From Halomarina salina (GTDB taxonomy: Archaea > Halobacteriota > Halobacteria > Halobacteriales > Haloarculaceae), in contig NZ_JALLGW010000001.1 of assembly GCF_023074835.1 (NCBI RefSeq), positions 744,001 to 808,000 on the forward strand: a stretch of DNA of 64,000 bases, in the 5' to 3' direction. The position numbers and the translations under genes were made by a program. Of this stretch, positions 9,358-18,465 are shown one piece after another. Below the pieces are notes generated by a model, which made no database searches, had not been told where the DNA came from, and saw nothing but the letters and a program-made list of their open reading frames with translations. How positions within the stretch are numbered: position 1 is the stretch's first letter; every line of letters begins with the position of its first letter.

Positions 9358-9430
9358 CCGCGTCGGCGGACGCTCCCCGACCGGTACCCTGCTTTCCCAC
9401 CGGCCGGACAGTCGTCCGCCGACCATTGTT

Positions 9431-9444
9431 TTAGGCCTGCCAAA
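9431..9444. promoter_or_regulatory. DtxR/IdeR-like iron operator upstream of the haloarchaeal orphan gene
   Basis: TTAGG-CCTG-CCAAA has one mismatch in the right arm. It is 90 bp before the ATG at 9534, or 17 bp before an in-frame short ORF start (GTG 9461), and links the next gene to the same regulon. Confidence 0.55.
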
Positions 9445-9533
9445 AAATCGAAGCGCATTTGTGGGTCACGCCGAATCGGACGCCATGGACGACCGGAGAC
9501 ACTCGGACGGCGGGCCGTCCGGGGGCGACTGAG

Positions 9534-10355
9534 ATGGTCGGTTCCTCACTGCGCGGTATCCGCGACCGACTCGACGCGCTGGCAGGTGGCGGCCACTTCG
9601 AGGTGGTCTGTGCCCGGACCGGACGGCGGCCGTTCCCGGCGGCCGACCTCCGTTTTCCCTCCCGGCCCGCCGCCGAGGAGGCGGGCCGCCTCGTCGCGCA
9701 GTACCGCGAGTCCCTCCGGCGCTACGACCCGACGCTCGCCGCCCTCGACCTCATCGTCTGCGAGTCGGTCCGGGACGGCCGCGACGGTCCGAGCAGACAG
9801 GCGACCGTCGAGTTCTGCCACGACGTGGCCGGTGCGACGTTCGAGGCGCTCGCGGCCGCCGACCACGACGCCACCGAACGCGCCGTCATGGACCACTACC
9901 TCGCGGCGGCCGAACGCGTGCCCGACCGGGACGCGCTCTGTCTCGCACTTCTCGACTCGATGGCGACGGAACTCGACCGGCGACTCGACACGGCGGACCT
10001 GGTGGCGGTCTGCCGGGACGCGGCGGCGCGACTCCCACACCCCATCCACAACGGCGACCCGCTCGACGCCACGCTCGGCCGATTCAGGTCGCTGTCGCTC
10101 CTCGACGAGTACGAGCGCCGGCGAGGAGTGCCGGAAGAGGGGGACGGGGACGGAACGACGAGAGCTGTCGACGTCGTCCTCACGGGGTACGCGCTGGCCG
10201 ACGACGGCGTCACGACGCTCCCGCTCGTCGTCGACCTGTTGCGGCGGAGCGACGCGCTCCCGACGGTGCCGCGGGCGACGCCCCTCGACGACCGGACGTG
10301 GCGACTCACCGTCGCGTTTGACGGGTCGCCGACGGGCCTGACGACGGTGTCCTGA
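9534..10355 (+). CDS. Conserved haloarchaeal protein of unknown function linked to the siderophore locus
   Basis: The protein is 273 aa from the ATG 9534; upstream TTG 9459 is in frame but weaker. It begins MVGSSLRGIRDRLDALAGGG, then a segment with VCARTGRRPFPAADLRF, an all-helical middle and a C-terminal segment with VVLTGYALADDG. No catalytic motif, signal peptide or membrane segment is visible. A very short frame (GTG 9461, 23 codons) overlaps its start. Proteins of this layout occur beside siderophore ABC genes in haloarchaea (recalled, not checked). The iron-type box upstream supports iron-linked expression. Confidence 0.75.
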   Translation: MVGSSLRGIRDRLDALAGGGHFEVVCARTGRRPFPAADLRFPSRPAAEEAGRLVAQYRESLRRYDPTLAALDLIVCESVRDGRDGPSRQATVEFCHDVAGATFEALAAADHDATERAVMDHYLAAAERVPDRDALCLALLDSMATELDRRLDTADLVAVCRDAAARLPHPIHNGDPLDATLGRFRSLSLLDEYERRRGVPEEGDGDGTTRAVDVVLTGYALADDGVTTLPLVVDLLRRSDALPTVPRATPLDDRTWRLTVAFDGSPTGLTTVS

Positions 10356-10370
10356 GGTACTCGCGCCCGA

Positions 10371-11123
10371 CTACCACTCCATACCGCCGTTGACGGCTAG
10401 CACCTGCCCGGTCATGTAGCCCGACTCGGGCGAGGAGAGGAAGCGGACGATGCCGCTCACGTCCTCTACCTCGGCGAACCGGCGCAGCGGGATGCGTTCG
10501 AGGATCTTCTCCTGGACGCGCTCGGGCACCTCCTCGAGCATGTCCGTCTTGACGAACCCCGGCGCGACGCAGTTGGCGGTCGACCCCGACCGGGCCATCT
10601 CCAGCGCGATAGTCCGGGTGAAGCCAAACATCCCCGACTTCGTGGTGGCGTAGTTCGCCTGCCCGTAGTTGCCCTGCTGGCCGACGACGCTGGAGATGTT
10701 GATGAGTCGACCCTGCTCGGACTCCAGCAGGTCCGAGAACAGACAGTGGGTGCAGTTGTAGACGCCGCCGAGGTTGACGTCGATGACCCGGTCCCAGTCC
10801 TCCTTGGTCATGTTCTTGAACGTCTTGTCGACGGTGATACCGGCGTTGTTGACGAGGACGTCGACGGGACCGAACGCGTCGCGGACGTCCTCGCACATCG
10901 CCTCCACCTGAGCGTGGTCGGAGACGTCTCCCTGTGCGGTGATTGCGCTGCCGCCGGCGTCGCGGATGGCGTCGACCACCTCGGCCGCCTCCGCCTCGGA
11001 CGACCGGAAGTTGACCGCGACGTTCGCGCCGTACTCCCCCAGTTCCATGGCGATACCGCGCCCGATACCGCGGGATGCACCCGTCACGACGCAGGTCTGC
11101 CCTGCGAGCATGTCGCTCGACAT
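10371..11123 (-). CDS. phaB: Acetoacetyl-CoA reductase PhaB (SDR family)
   Basis: The protein is 250 aa. It has TGASRGIG near residue 14, NNAG, the catalytic Ser...YATTK, and APGFVKTDM after the active site; it ends VNGGMEW. This is the FabG/PhaB branch that reduces 3-ketoacyl-CoA with NADPH to the (R)-3-hydroxyacyl-CoA used by PHA synthase. It follows phaC by 185 bp on the same strand, which supports PhaB over a fatty-acid FabG. Alternative start: Met at 11111. Confidence 0.88.
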   Translation of the reverse strand: MSSDMLAGQTCVVTGASRGIGRGIAMELGEYGANVAVNFRSSEAEAAEVVDAIRDAGGSAITAQGDVSDHAQVEAMCEDVRDAFGPVDVLVNNAGITVDKTFKNMTKEDWDRVIDVNLGGVYNCTHCLFSDLLESEQGRLINISSVVGQQGNYGQANYATTKSGMFGFTRTIALEMARSGSTANCVAPGFVKTDMLEEVPERVQEKILERIPLRRFAEVEDVSGIVRFLSSPESGYMTGQVLAVNGGMEW

Positions 11124-11308
11124 GCTAGGAGTCTCCCCGGGAGGGGTGATAGTAGTTACTCGGAGTACTGCCGGGTTATCACGACGGAACCGGTACTGAC
11201 ACGGATTCGGGACGGTCTCCACCGATCCGTCACGGCGTCGGCGCTGCTCGTCGAGACGCGCCGCTCTCGGAGCGGTGGTCGCGTCGGAAAAATCGCGTCT
11301 GCGGGGGT

Positions 11309-12772
11309 TTACTCCTCGTCGGCGTCGCGTGCGTCGAGTTCGTCGAGCCACTCCTGGGCACGGCTCTCGGCGACCTGCGCCGTCTCGGAGATGGTCGCCA
11401 CGTCGGCGGACGCGAGGTCCTCGACAGTCTCGATGCCGGAGTCGCGCAGTCGCTCGGCGTACGTCGGGCCGATGCCGTCGACGACCTCGACGTCCTCGCC
11501 CTCCACGCCAGCGGGACCGGCGTCCTCCTCCTCGACCTCGGTGCTCGCCTCCTCGACGTCCTCGGAGACGTCCCCCTCGGTCTCGCTCTCCACGACGACC
11601 TCGACGTCCTCGTCCTCGGGGACGTCGTCGAACGCGCTGTCGGTCCCCTCGTCGCTCTCCGATACGTCGGTGTCGCTCTTCTCGTGGTACCACTCGGCGA
11701 CCTTCGGCCAGACCTCCTTGTGGGAACTGCCCGAGACGGAGAGTCCGATGTGGCCGGTCGGGTACTCGATGACGGTCACGTCGTCGCTGCCGACGACGTC
11801 GTTGAACGGCTTGGAGGCTCCCGGCGGGATGAGGTGGTCGTACTCGCCGAGGATCTGGAGGATGGGCATGTCGATGTTGCCGATGTCGACCGGCTCACCG
11901 TCCAGTTCCAGTTCGTTCTTGTACAGCTTGTTGTCCTGGTAGATGTCCTCGAGGAACTGGACGTACGCCTCGCCGGCGACGTCGATGCCCTCCGAGAGCC
12001 AGCGCTCCATCCGCGCGAAGTTCTCGACGAAGTCCTCGTTCTCGATGTTGTCGTACAGGCGGGCGTACTTCGAGACGTAGTTGGCGATGGGGTCCATCAG
12101 CGCGAACCCCACGTCGAGGAACTCGCTCGGCATGTTGCCGTACACCTCGGTGACGTCCCGTGGGTCGTAGTAGTCGTCGTCGCCCCACGTCTCTAGCACG
12201 CCGCCGCTCTCCTCGAAGCAGAGGCCGGCGGCCATCAGCCCGAGGTTCTTCACCTTCTCGGGGTGCTGTGCGGCGTACATCACCGACATCGTCCCGCCCA
12301 TGCAGTAGCCGAGGATGTTGATGGACTCCTGGTTCGAGCGCTCGCGGACCACGTCGACGCAGTTCTCGATGTAGCGGTTGACGTAGTCGTCGAGCGTCAG
12401 GTGGCGGTCCAGCCGCGACGGCTCGTTCCAGTCGATGAGGTAGACGTCGTGACCCGCCTCCAGCAGGCGGCGGACGACCGACCGGTCGGGCTGGAGGTCG
12501 AGGATGAACGGCTTGTTGATGAGCGCGTAGATGACGAGGATGGGCACCTCGCTCTGCTCGTCGGTCTGGGACTCGTAGTGGACGAGTTCGAGCTTGTTCT
12601 CTCGATAGACGACCTCGCTGGGGGTCTGACCCACCTCGACGGACTGGAGCGTCTCCAGTCGCTCGTCGGCGACGTCGGCCTTGTCCACGGCGTCCGTCGA
12701 CGCCTCCAGCAGCTTACGCTGGGTGTTGAGCGCGAGTTCGAACGGGTTGGGAGCGGACTCCTCGCGGCTCAT
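11309..12772 (-). CDS. phaC: Class III poly(3-hydroxyalkanoate) synthase subunit PhaC, with C-terminal HhH extension
   Basis: The protein is 487 aa. The alpha/beta-hydrolase core carries the lipase-like box GYCMGG with nucleophile Cys157, Asp312 in GEYDHL and His341 in TGHIGL; this is the PhaC triad. It polymerises (R)-3-hydroxyacyl-CoA on granules together with PhaE. From about residue 370 an acidic tail leads to a helix-hairpin-helix-like segment ([17 protein letters not shown]), so the protein is about 120 residues longer than bacterial class III PhaC. Its start overlaps the phaE stop by 4 bp. Confidence 0.95.
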   Translation of the reverse strand: MSREESAPNPFELALNTQRKLLEASTDAVDKADVADERLETLQSVEVGQTPSEVVYRENKLELVHYESQTDEQSEVPILVIYALINKPFILDLQPDRSVVRRLLEAGHDVYLIDWNEPSRLDRHLTLDDYVNRYIENCVDVVRERSNQESINILGYCMGGTMSVMYAAQHPEKVKNLGLMAAGLCFEESGGVLETWGDDDYYDPRDVTEVYGNMPSEFLDVGFALMDPIANYVSKYARLYDNIENEDFVENFARMERWLSEGIDVAGEAYVQFLEDIYQDNKLYKNELELDGEPVDIGNIDMPILQILGEYDHLIPPGASKPFNDVVGSDDVTVIEYPTGHIGLSVSGSSHKEVWPKVAEWYHEKSDTDVSESDEGTDSAFDDVPEDEDVEVVVESETEGDVSEDVEEASTEVEEEDAGPAGVEGEDVEVVDGIGPTYAERLRDSGIETVEDLASADVATISETAQVAESRAQEWLDELDARDADEE

Positions 12773-13311
12773 TCGTCCTCCAGGTGGTCGAGGATGCGGT
12801 CGAGTCGGTCCTCGACGTCCTGCTGACGCCGTTCGAGTTCGACCAGTCGCCCGGCCACCTCGTCGACGTCGCTGCGCGTCGAGAAGCCGAGCTGCGACAG
12901 CGTGTCCTCGCTGAGTTCCTCGCTCTCCTTCTGGAGGTCCATCATCGCCTCGACCATCGACCCCTGGGAGGCGGCGAACGCCGTCGTACTCATGACCTCC
13001 TTGAACGCGTCGTTCGCGCTGCGGAGCCAGATGTCGCGGAACTCGGTGAGCGAGACGTCCTCGCCCTCCGCGGCGTCGGTGACTCGCTCGTACATCTGGT
13101 CGGCGGCGTCCATCCACACCTCGTAGGCGCGGGTGTACGACTCGACGCTCTCGGTCATCGCGTCCTCGTCGAGCATCGCGCCCTCGGCGTTGTCGGCCCA
13201 CGACTCCATGAACTTCGCCTGGGCCTCCATGTTCTGCTCGACGGAGCGCGCCATCGCCTCGTTCATCCGCTCGGCCATGTTGAGCCAGTTCTGCTGTGCG
13301 CCGTCGCTCAT
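12769..13311 (-). CDS. phaE: PHA synthase subunit PhaE, haloarchaeal type
   Basis: The protein is 180 aa, acidic and helical. [27 protein letters not shown] is the conserved haloarchaeal PhaE core, and a C-terminal coiled coil (about residues 145-178) follows. It is much shorter than bacterial PhaE, as is normal in haloarchaea. It is required as the partner of PhaC for activity. It overlaps both phaP (stop 13308) and phaC (start 12772) by 4 bp, so the three are translationally coupled. Confidence 0.92.
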   Translation of the reverse strand: MSDGAQQNWLNMAERMNEAMARSVEQNMEAQAKFMESWADNAEGAMLDEDAMTESVESYTRAYEVWMDAADQMYERVTDAAEGEDVSLTEFRDIWLRSANDAFKEVMSTTAFAASQGSMVEAMMDLQKESEELSEDTLSQLGFSTRSDVDEVAGRLVELERRQQDVEDRLDRILDHLEDE

Positions 13312-13964
13312 TCGCTCTCCTCCGCTCGCTGCTGGAGTTCGTCGACCTGTTCCTGCATCCGGTCGACCTGCTGGCGGTACTGTTCGAGCTGTTTCTCGAA
13401 CGTCTCGCGGAACTGCTCGGCCTGACGCTCGAACGCCTCGCTCATCTCGTCGGCCTGGCCCTCCATCTCGGACTGGAACTGCTCGTACTGGTCGAGGGAC
13501 TCCTCCATCGTGGTGATGGTCCGCTCCTGGACGTCCTCGTGGGCCTCGAGCAGGGCCTCGACCTGCGCTTCGAGCGCGTCCAGGTACGCCTCGGAGAACT
13601 CGTCGTACTCGTCGGCGGAGCGCTCCATCCCCTCTCCGGCGGCCTCGAACGCCTCCTCGTGGGCGTCGAGCAGGTTGTCGAACCCCTCGTCGACGGAGCG
13701 TCGCATCTCGCGGACGCCCCGGGAGCCGACGGCCGGCGTCGTCATCGTCTCGACGGCGTCGAGGTACGCGTGGATGCCGTCGCGGGCGAACTCGACGCCC
13801 GTGCGCTGGGTCTCCTCCTGGGTGTCCATCCCGTCGACCATCGCGTGGTTCATGCGGCGCTGGAAGTCGAGCGAGCGCTCGAACGCTTCCTGGCCCTGCT
13901 TGACGGCGTCGCGCTGGAGTTCGAATGCGGTACTCATCGGTCCGGTGTAGCTGTTGTCAGTCAT
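13308..13964 (-). CDS. phaP: PHA granule phasin PhaP
   Basis: The protein is 218 aa from the ATG 13964; a second Met at 13937 is possible. It is rich in Glu, Gln and Met with long amphipathic helices. The last ~120 residues ([15 protein letters not shown] and on) form a heptad-like coiled coil, as expected for a protein coating PHA granules. There is no enzymatic motif. The start overlaps the stop of phaR by eight bases, so the phaR-phaP pair is coupled, matching the phaRP unit of Haloferax mediterranei. Confidence 0.88.
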   Translation of the reverse strand: MTDNSYTGPMSTAFELQRDAVKQGQEAFERSLDFQRRMNHAMVDGMDTQEETQRTGVEFARDGIHAYLDAVETMTTPAVGSRGVREMRRSVDEGFDNLLDAHEEAFEAAGEGMERSADEYDEFSEAYLDALEAQVEALLEAHEDVQERTITTMEESLDQYEQFQSEMEGQADEMSEAFERQAEQFRETFEKQLEQYRQQVDRMQEQVDELQQRAEESE

Positions 13965-14280
13965 CTGAATCACTGGTGGCTCGGTCGCGTTTGATCGGTA
14001 CGACGACGGTCTGCACGATATCCCCCTCCTCGATGTCGAGGGCTTCGCGCTCGGCGTCCGGAATCGAGATCCGTCCACCGCTCTGGACCCGTGTCTTGAA
14101 CATCGCCAACTGGCTCATCGCGCCCAACTGCGACGGAACCGAGTCGGCCATCCCGTTGGCACCGAGCATACGCTGCACGTACTGCTGCTGGCGGTCTATC
14201 GCCTGCTCGGACGCCTCCTGGAACTCCCGCGCGAACAGCGCGGGCGGCCACATCGGGTCTCGGTCGTCGGACATCGTCAT
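13957..14280 (-). CDS. phaR: PhaR, AbrB/SpoVT-type regulator of PHA genes
   Basis: The protein is 107 aa from the ATG 14280, where a TATA box 23-29 bases upstream points to a leaderless message; GTG/ATG codons further up are ignored. The C-terminal half KTRVQSGGRISIPDAEREAL is a swapped-hairpin AbrB DNA-binding fold. The N-terminal half is helical (QASEQAIDRQQQYVQRMLG) and may contact granules or phasin. In H. mediterranei PhaR represses phaRP and controls granule formation. The gene order phaR-phaP-phaE-phaC is the same here. Confidence 0.88.
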   Translation of the reverse strand: MTMSDDRDPMWPPALFAREFQEASEQAIDRQQQYVQRMLGANGMADSVPSQLGAMSQLAMFKTRVQSGGRISIPDAEREALDIEEGDIVQTVVVPIKRDRATSDSDD

Positions 14281-14302
14281 CTGGGGACAGGAGACTGCGA
14301 GA

Positions 14303-14309
14303 CTTAAAC
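14303..14309 (-). promoter_or_regulatory. TATA box of the phaR-phaP-phaE-phaC operon
   Basis: On the reverse strand GTTTAAG lies 23-29 bases before the phaR ATG. This fits a leaderless transcript starting at or next to the start codon. Confidence 0.5.
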
Positions 14310-14322
14310 GTTGCTCTGGAAC

Positions 14323-14360
14323 ACCATCTGTTACCATCTGCTACCATCGTGTACCATTCT
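14323..14360. promoter_or_regulatory. Four 10-bp-spaced direct repeats in the phaR/phaJ divergent promoter
   Basis: Four copies of ACCATCTG-like units (ACCATCTG, ACCATCTG, ACCATCGT, ACCATTCT) begin at 14323, 14333, 14343 and 14353, exactly one helical turn apart. They lie upstream of the phaR TATA box and between the two divergent promoters. This is the layout expected for cooperative binding by a multimeric regulator such as PhaR. Confidence 0.55.
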
Positions 14361-14435
14361 CCGAAACCGTTTTGCCCGTTCGTCTCGTTCCTGTGCGTAT
14401 GGATACAGTTCGGGTTTCGATGAGGAGCCATGCGG

Positions 14436-14443
14436 TTAATACA
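14436..14443 (+). promoter_or_regulatory. TATA box of the phaJ/maoC gene
   Basis: TTAATACA lies 24-31 bases before the start codon at 14467, which suggests a leaderless or very short-leader transcript. Confidence 0.5.
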
Positions 14444-14466
14444 CACGGGGTTCAAGGGGGACTCGA

Positions 14467-15084
14467 ATGAGCTACACGCGTCAGCCGTTGTTCGACACGT
14501 GGATGCGGACCTCCGAGCTGTTCGTCGACAGCGTCGTCGCTGCGAACCGAGCCACCGCCGCGGCGTTCGGCGTTCCGATGGCAGAGAACGGCTCCGAGAC
14601 AGGTGACGTCGACACCGAGGACCGACTCGAAGCCGACGAGGACCTGGCGGAGTGGGAGACCGAGACGACGGTCCACTCGCGGGAGAACCTCGGCGTCGGT
14701 GACTCCGTCCAGTTCACCAAGACCATCACGGAGCGTGACGTCGAGCGGTTCGCGGCCGCGAGCGGCGACACCAACCCGCTCCACCTCGACGAGGAGTACG
14801 CCGAGAAGACCCGGTTCAAGGGCCGCATCGCACACGGGACGCTCGTCGGCGGCCTCATCAGCGCGGCGCTCGCCCGGTTCCCCGGCAACGTCATCTACCT
14901 CTCGCAGGACCTGGAGTTCCTCAAACCCGTCCGCATCGGGGACCGCATCACCGCCGACGTCGACATCGTCGAGGAGTTCGACGACGACCGGTTCCGCCTC
15001 ACGACCCGCGTGCTGAACGGCGACGAGACGGTCATCGACGGCGAGGCGGTCGTCCTCATCGACCACCCGCCCGACGACGAGTAA
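14467..15084 (+). CDS. phaJ: MaoC-like (R)-specific enoyl-CoA hydratase, PhaJ type
   Basis: The protein is 205 aa. An N-terminal ~65-residue acidic leader precedes a single hot-dog fold. The hydratase-2 motif is ERDVERFAAASGDTNPLHLD followed by FKGRIAHGTLVGGL, containing the catalytic Asp and His. It hydrates trans-2-enoyl-CoA to (R)-3-hydroxyacyl-CoA, feeding PHA synthesis from beta-oxidation. It diverges from phaR, sharing a ~190-bp control region with the helically phased repeats. The same maoC-phaRPEC neighbourhood is known in Haloferax. Confidence 0.88.
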   Translation: MSYTRQPLFDTWMRTSELFVDSVVAANRATAAAFGVPMAENGSETGDVDTEDRLEADEDLAEWETETTVHSRENLGVGDSVQFTKTITERDVERFAAASGDTNPLHLDEEYAEKTRFKGRIAHGTLVGGLISAALARFPGNVIYLSQDLEFLKPVRIGDRITADVDIVEEFDDDRFRLTTRVLNGDETVIDGEAVVLIDHPPDDE

Positions 15085-15108
15085 CGGACTCGCTCCCGTT
15101 CGCGTCTC

Positions 15109-15144
15109 GGAGATTCTCCCTCGTTTCGCTCGGTCCGAATCTCC
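15109..15144. repeat. Dispersed hairpin element B, copy a
   Basis: The arms GGAGATTC and GAATCTCC enclose TCCCTCGTTTCGCTCGGTCC. It starts 25 bp after the phaJ stop and could terminate its transcript. A related module (GCGGCTCCTCTCAGTCGCCG) follows at 15151. Confidence 0.6.
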
Positions 15145-15212
15145 CTACTCGCGGCTCCTCTCAGTCGCCGTTCCTGTTCCGGAGACGCTCGTCGCACTCG
15201 CGTCGTCTTCCC

Positions 15213-15282
15213 TCTCGCGGTTCCTTTCAGTCACCGCTCGTCTCTCGGAGATTCTCCCTCGCTTCGCTCGGTCCGAATCTCC
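15213..15282. repeat. Composite repeat A+B abutting the cgi121 stop codon
   Basis: Module A (TCGCGGTTCCTTTCAGTCAC... to 15242) is followed by hairpin B at 15247-15282 with arms GGAGATTC/GAATCTCC. The hairpin ends one base before the cgi121 stop (15283), so it could form at the end of the hel308-cgi121 mRNA. Confidence 0.55.
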
Positions 15283-15795
15283 CTACTTGTCTATCGTCAA
15301 CAGCGCCACACGCTCTCGGACGAGTTCCGACAGCGACGCGTCGGTCGCCGCCCGTTCGGCGTCGGTGATGTCGAAGAACGAGCAGACGCGCTCCTCGTCG
15401 TACCCGCCGAGCGTCTCCGCCGGTTCGAGCAGTTCGCTGACCGCCGCGACCGCCGCCCGTTCGTCTCCTCCCGTCCCTCCGTCGGTCTCCGGCGCGTGGA
15501 CCACCACCACGACCGGCACCTCGCCCTCGCTCACCCCGAGCGCGAGCGCCTGGTCTATCTGGCGGCGACCGGCGGCGTAGAGGACTATCTCGACAGCCCG
15601 GTCGCGGGCGACGTTCTCGTCGCGCTCGAACGCCCGGTCGGCGAGTTCGACCGCCCGCCGGAGGTGCGCCCGGTCGACGACCGACCGCGCGTCGAACGCC
15701 TGCACCGCACAGCCGTGTTCCTCGCCGATACCGCCCAGCGTCGCGACGAACTCGTCGACCGACTCGACGGTCGCCCGCCCTTCGACCAGTTCCAT
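15283..15795 (-). CDS. cgi121: KEOPS complex subunit Cgi121
   Basis: The protein is 170 aa. It opens [16 protein letters not shown] and has the core AVQAFDARSVVDRAHLRRAVELADRAF, then NVARDRAVEIVLYAAGRRQIDQAL, which are Cgi121 signatures. KEOPS (Kae1-Bud32-Cgi121-Pcc1) makes t6A in tRNAs; Cgi121 binds the tRNA and the Bud32 kinase. Its start overlaps the last base of the hel308 stop, so the two form one operon. Confidence 0.9.
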   Translation of the reverse strand: MELVEGRATVESVDEFVATLGGIGEEHGCAVQAFDARSVVDRAHLRRAVELADRAFERDENVARDRAVEIVLYAAGRRQIDQALALGVSEGEVPVVVVVHAPETDGGTGGDERAAVAAVSELLEPAETLGGYDEERVCSFFDITDAERAATDASLSELVRERVALLTIDK

Positions 15796-18041
15796 CAGTA
15801 GTCACCGAGGCTGGTCTGGTCCTCCTCGTCCGGGTCGTCGGCTTCGACGGCCAGCGCCGCCGTCTTCGCCTCGGGGTCCTCGCGGACGCCGTCCATCGCG
15901 GAGTCGTCCCGGCCAGCGGCCTCCAGGATGGACTCGGCGGTCTGGGTCCGACCGCGGAGCGCACCCAGGACGACGGACTTCTCGGCGTTCCGGAGGCCGG
16001 CACGGTCCTGGATGCCCGCCTCGTACAGCCGCCGGGCGCGTTTCCGCCCGACGCCGCGGACGCCCGCGAGGTCGATGAGCTCCTCGCCGACGCCGTGTTT
16101 CACCCGGACGCGTGCCTCGCGGATGGTCGGGGCGATGGTGAGGTCGAGTTCGCCCGCGAGTCGCTCGGCCGCGCCGAGCAGCCACTCGGCGGTGTCGACC
16201 TTCCCGCGGACGTCGCCCGGTCCCACGCCGTAGCGCTCGGCGATGCGCTCCTCGTCGACCTCGCTGGCCCAGTCTTCGAGCATTCTCGCCGTCTTGAGCG
16301 CCGACAGCCAGTCCTCGAACCGGCCGTCCTCGAACTCGCTGGGCATCGCGCCGAGGAACTCCTCCTCGCGCTCGTAGGCCAGCATCGTGTACTGCTCGCG
16401 GTCGCCCGAGCGCAGGTAGAGGTCGTACATGTCCGGGGTTCGGCTGACGAGGTGGTAGAGGCCCATCGCCGTCGCCTCCGTGGCTCCCCGCAGGCCGTCG
16501 ATGATCTCGGCGGCGCTCATCGGGTCGAGGTAGAGCCGCGAGACGGTGTGGCCGATGCTGGTGGCGGCCAGACTGTCACCGTCCTTCTCGAGGAACTCGT
16601 TAGCGACGAGGTAGGCGACGACGTCGTCGGTGACCCGCTCCAGTCGGCCCGGTTCGTCGGTCTGGGTCGCGTACAGCGTCCGTTCGAGGAACGAGAGGAG
16701 GCTCGACCGGGAGTCGGCGAACCCGCTGGCGACGGTGGCCAGCACGTGCGTCCGCAGGGCGGGTTCGGCGGCGAGTTTCGACTGGACGGCCTCGGGGTCG
16801 GCCCAGACGTACCGCTCGAACAGTTCGTCGAGTTCGTCGTGCCCGTTCGCCAGCAACACGGCCTCGCCGTAGGGGTCGAGGCCGGGGCGACCCGCCCGTC
16901 CGAACATCTGGTGGACCTCCAGTACGGACAGCGGGGCCATCCCACCCACGGAGCCGTCGTAGCGCCGCCAGTCGCGGACGACGACGCGCCGCGAGGGGGT
17001 GTTGACGCCCGCCGCGAGCGTCGGCGTCGCGCTAACGACCTTGATGAGTCGGTCCTGGAACGCCTCCTCGACCAGCGAGCGGTGGTCGCGTGCGAGGCCC
17101 GCGTGGTGGAACGCGGCCCCGCGTTCGACGGCGTTCGCCAGGTCGTCGCTCGTCTCGGTGTCGCTCACCTCCCGGACGGCGTCGGCCACCTCGCCGAGCG
17201 CCTCCTGCTCCTCGTTCGTGAGCGTCTCCTCGACGACGCCCGCCAGCCGCTTGGCCGCGCCCTCGGCGTTGCGCCGGGAGTTGACGAACACGAGCGTCGA
17301 CCCGTCCTCGTCGAGGGTATCCCGGACGATGGCCGAGGTGGGCTTCTCGTTGCCCCTGACTGGCAGTTCTCGCTTCTCGCCGTCGTCGAAGTGCAGCGCC
17401 TGCCCGTAGTGGACGCCAGTGCGGAGGTCGATTGGCCGCCAGTCCGAGTCGACGAGTTCGGCGTCCAGCCAGTCGGCGACCTGCCCGGCGTTGCCGATAG
17501 TCGCCGAGAGCGCGACGGTCTGGAGGTTCGGGTTCAGTCGCCGGAGTTTCGCGAGCGTCACTTCGAGCGTGGGGCCGCGGTGGGCGTCGTCGACGAGGTG
17601 GACCTCGTCGCTGACGACACACGAGAGGTCGTCGATCCACGACGCGCCGTTGCGGACGAGCGAGTCCACCTTCTCGCTGGTGGCGACGACGATGTCCGAC
17701 GAGGAGAGCCACTCGCCCTCGGACTCGTAGTTCCCCGTCGAGACGCCCACGGAGAGGCCGTAGCGCTCGAACTGCTCGAACTCGGCCTTCTTCTCGGAGG
17801 CGAGCGCCCGCAGCGGGACGATGTACAGCGCCTTCCCGCCGCGGGCGACGCTCGACAGCATCGCCAGTTCGGCGATGAGCGTCTTGCCCGACGCGGTGGG
17901 GATGGAGGCGACGAGACTGTTCCCCTCCGTGACGCCCTTCTCGACTGCTTCGGCCTGCGGTGGGTAGAGGTCCTCGATACCGTCGTCCCGGAGGTGGTCC
18001 GCCAGCCAGTCGGGGACCTCGGGGACGTCTGCGACGTTCAT
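15795..18041 (-). CDS. hel308: ATP-dependent DNA helicase Hel308
   Basis: The protein is 748 aa, a Ski2-like superfamily 2 helicase. Motif I is SIPTASGKT (residues 46-54), motif II is DEVH (145-148), motif III is SAT and motif VI is [11 protein letters not shown] ratchet domain follows, then a C-terminal helix-hairpin-helix ([21 protein letters not shown]). It unwinds lagging strands at stalled forks. It is the first gene of the operon with cgi121. Confidence 0.95.
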   Translation of the reverse strand: MNVADVPEVPDWLADHLRDDGIEDLYPPQAEAVEKGVTEGNSLVASIPTASGKTLIAELAMLSSVARGGKALYIVPLRALASEKKAEFEQFERYGLSVGVSTGNYESEGEWLSSSDIVVATSEKVDSLVRNGASWIDDLSCVVSDEVHLVDDAHRGPTLEVTLAKLRRLNPNLQTVALSATIGNAGQVADWLDAELVDSDWRPIDLRTGVHYGQALHFDDGEKRELPVRGNEKPTSAIVRDTLDEDGSTLVFVNSRRNAEGAAKRLAGVVEETLTNEEQEALGEVADAVREVSDTETSDDLANAVERGAAFHHAGLARDHRSLVEEAFQDRLIKVVSATPTLAAGVNTPSRRVVVRDWRRYDGSVGGMAPLSVLEVHQMFGRAGRPGLDPYGEAVLLANGHDELDELFERYVWADPEAVQSKLAAEPALRTHVLATVASGFADSRSSLLSFLERTLYATQTDEPGRLERVTDDVVAYLVANEFLEKDGDSLAATSIGHTVSRLYLDPMSAAEIIDGLRGATEATAMGLYHLVSRTPDMYDLYLRSGDREQYTMLAYEREEEFLGAMPSEFEDGRFEDWLSALKTARMLEDWASEVDEERIAERYGVGPGDVRGKVDTAEWLLGAAERLAGELDLTIAPTIREARVRVKHGVGEELIDLAGVRGVGRKRARRLYEAGIQDRAGLRNAEKSVVLGALRGRTQTAESILEAAGRDDSAMDGVREDPEAKTAALAVEADDPDEEDQTSLGDY

Positions 18042-18182
18042 TGACGGGACTTACGCGCCGTCGTTTTTAAACGCTCGCCAGTCGGGCCGGAAGTGGAACT
18101 GTCGCGCTCCGACCGGCCGGCCGAGACGGGCGACCGGCCGGACGAGCGCCACCCCTTTCTCACACCCCGCCGAACCTCTCGT

Positions 18183-18425
18183 ATGCGCATCGAGTACGAC
18201 CGCGACACCTGCATCGGGATGTTCCAGTGCGTCGCCGAGTGGGACGCCTTCTCGAAGGACGAGGACGCCGGGAAGGCAGTACTGGCCGAGAGCGAGGAGC
18301 GCGACGAGGACGTGTTCGTCCGCGAGATACCCGAGGACGAGGAACTGGACGCGAAGTTCGCGGCGCGGGTCTGCCCCGTCGACGCCATCCGCGTCTACGA
18401 CGACGACGGCGAACAGGTCGTCTGA
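18183..18425 (+). CDS. Small ferredoxin
   Basis: The protein is 80 aa. The cluster motif is DRDTCIGMFQCVAEW near the N-terminus, with a third Cys in ARVCPVDAIRVYD near the C-terminus. Only three Cys are visible (C-x5-C...CP), so a 3Fe-4S cluster, or a 4Fe-4S with a non-Cys ligand, is likely. The sequence between is acidic. It is monocistronic and diverges from hel308. Confidence 0.85.
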   Translation: MRIEYDRDTCIGMFQCVAEWDAFSKDEDAGKAVLAESEERDEDVFVREIPEDEELDAKFAARVCPVDAIRVYDDDGEQVV

Positions 18426-18465
18426 CGGGCGAGCCCTACGGGAAGAGAGGTGTCGAGAGAGCGCG

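Noticed and set aside
6241-9426. A reverse-strand open frame of about 1060 codons opposite the siderophore ATPase and exporter genes
   Set aside because: It is the mirror of GC-rich coding sequence: Arg/Val/Asp-rich text without domains, while the plus strand encodes complete ABC proteins.
9461-9532. 23-codon frame starting at GTG just after the iron-type box
   Set aside because: It ends across the start of the 273-aa gene and could be a leader peptide, but nothing beyond position supports it.
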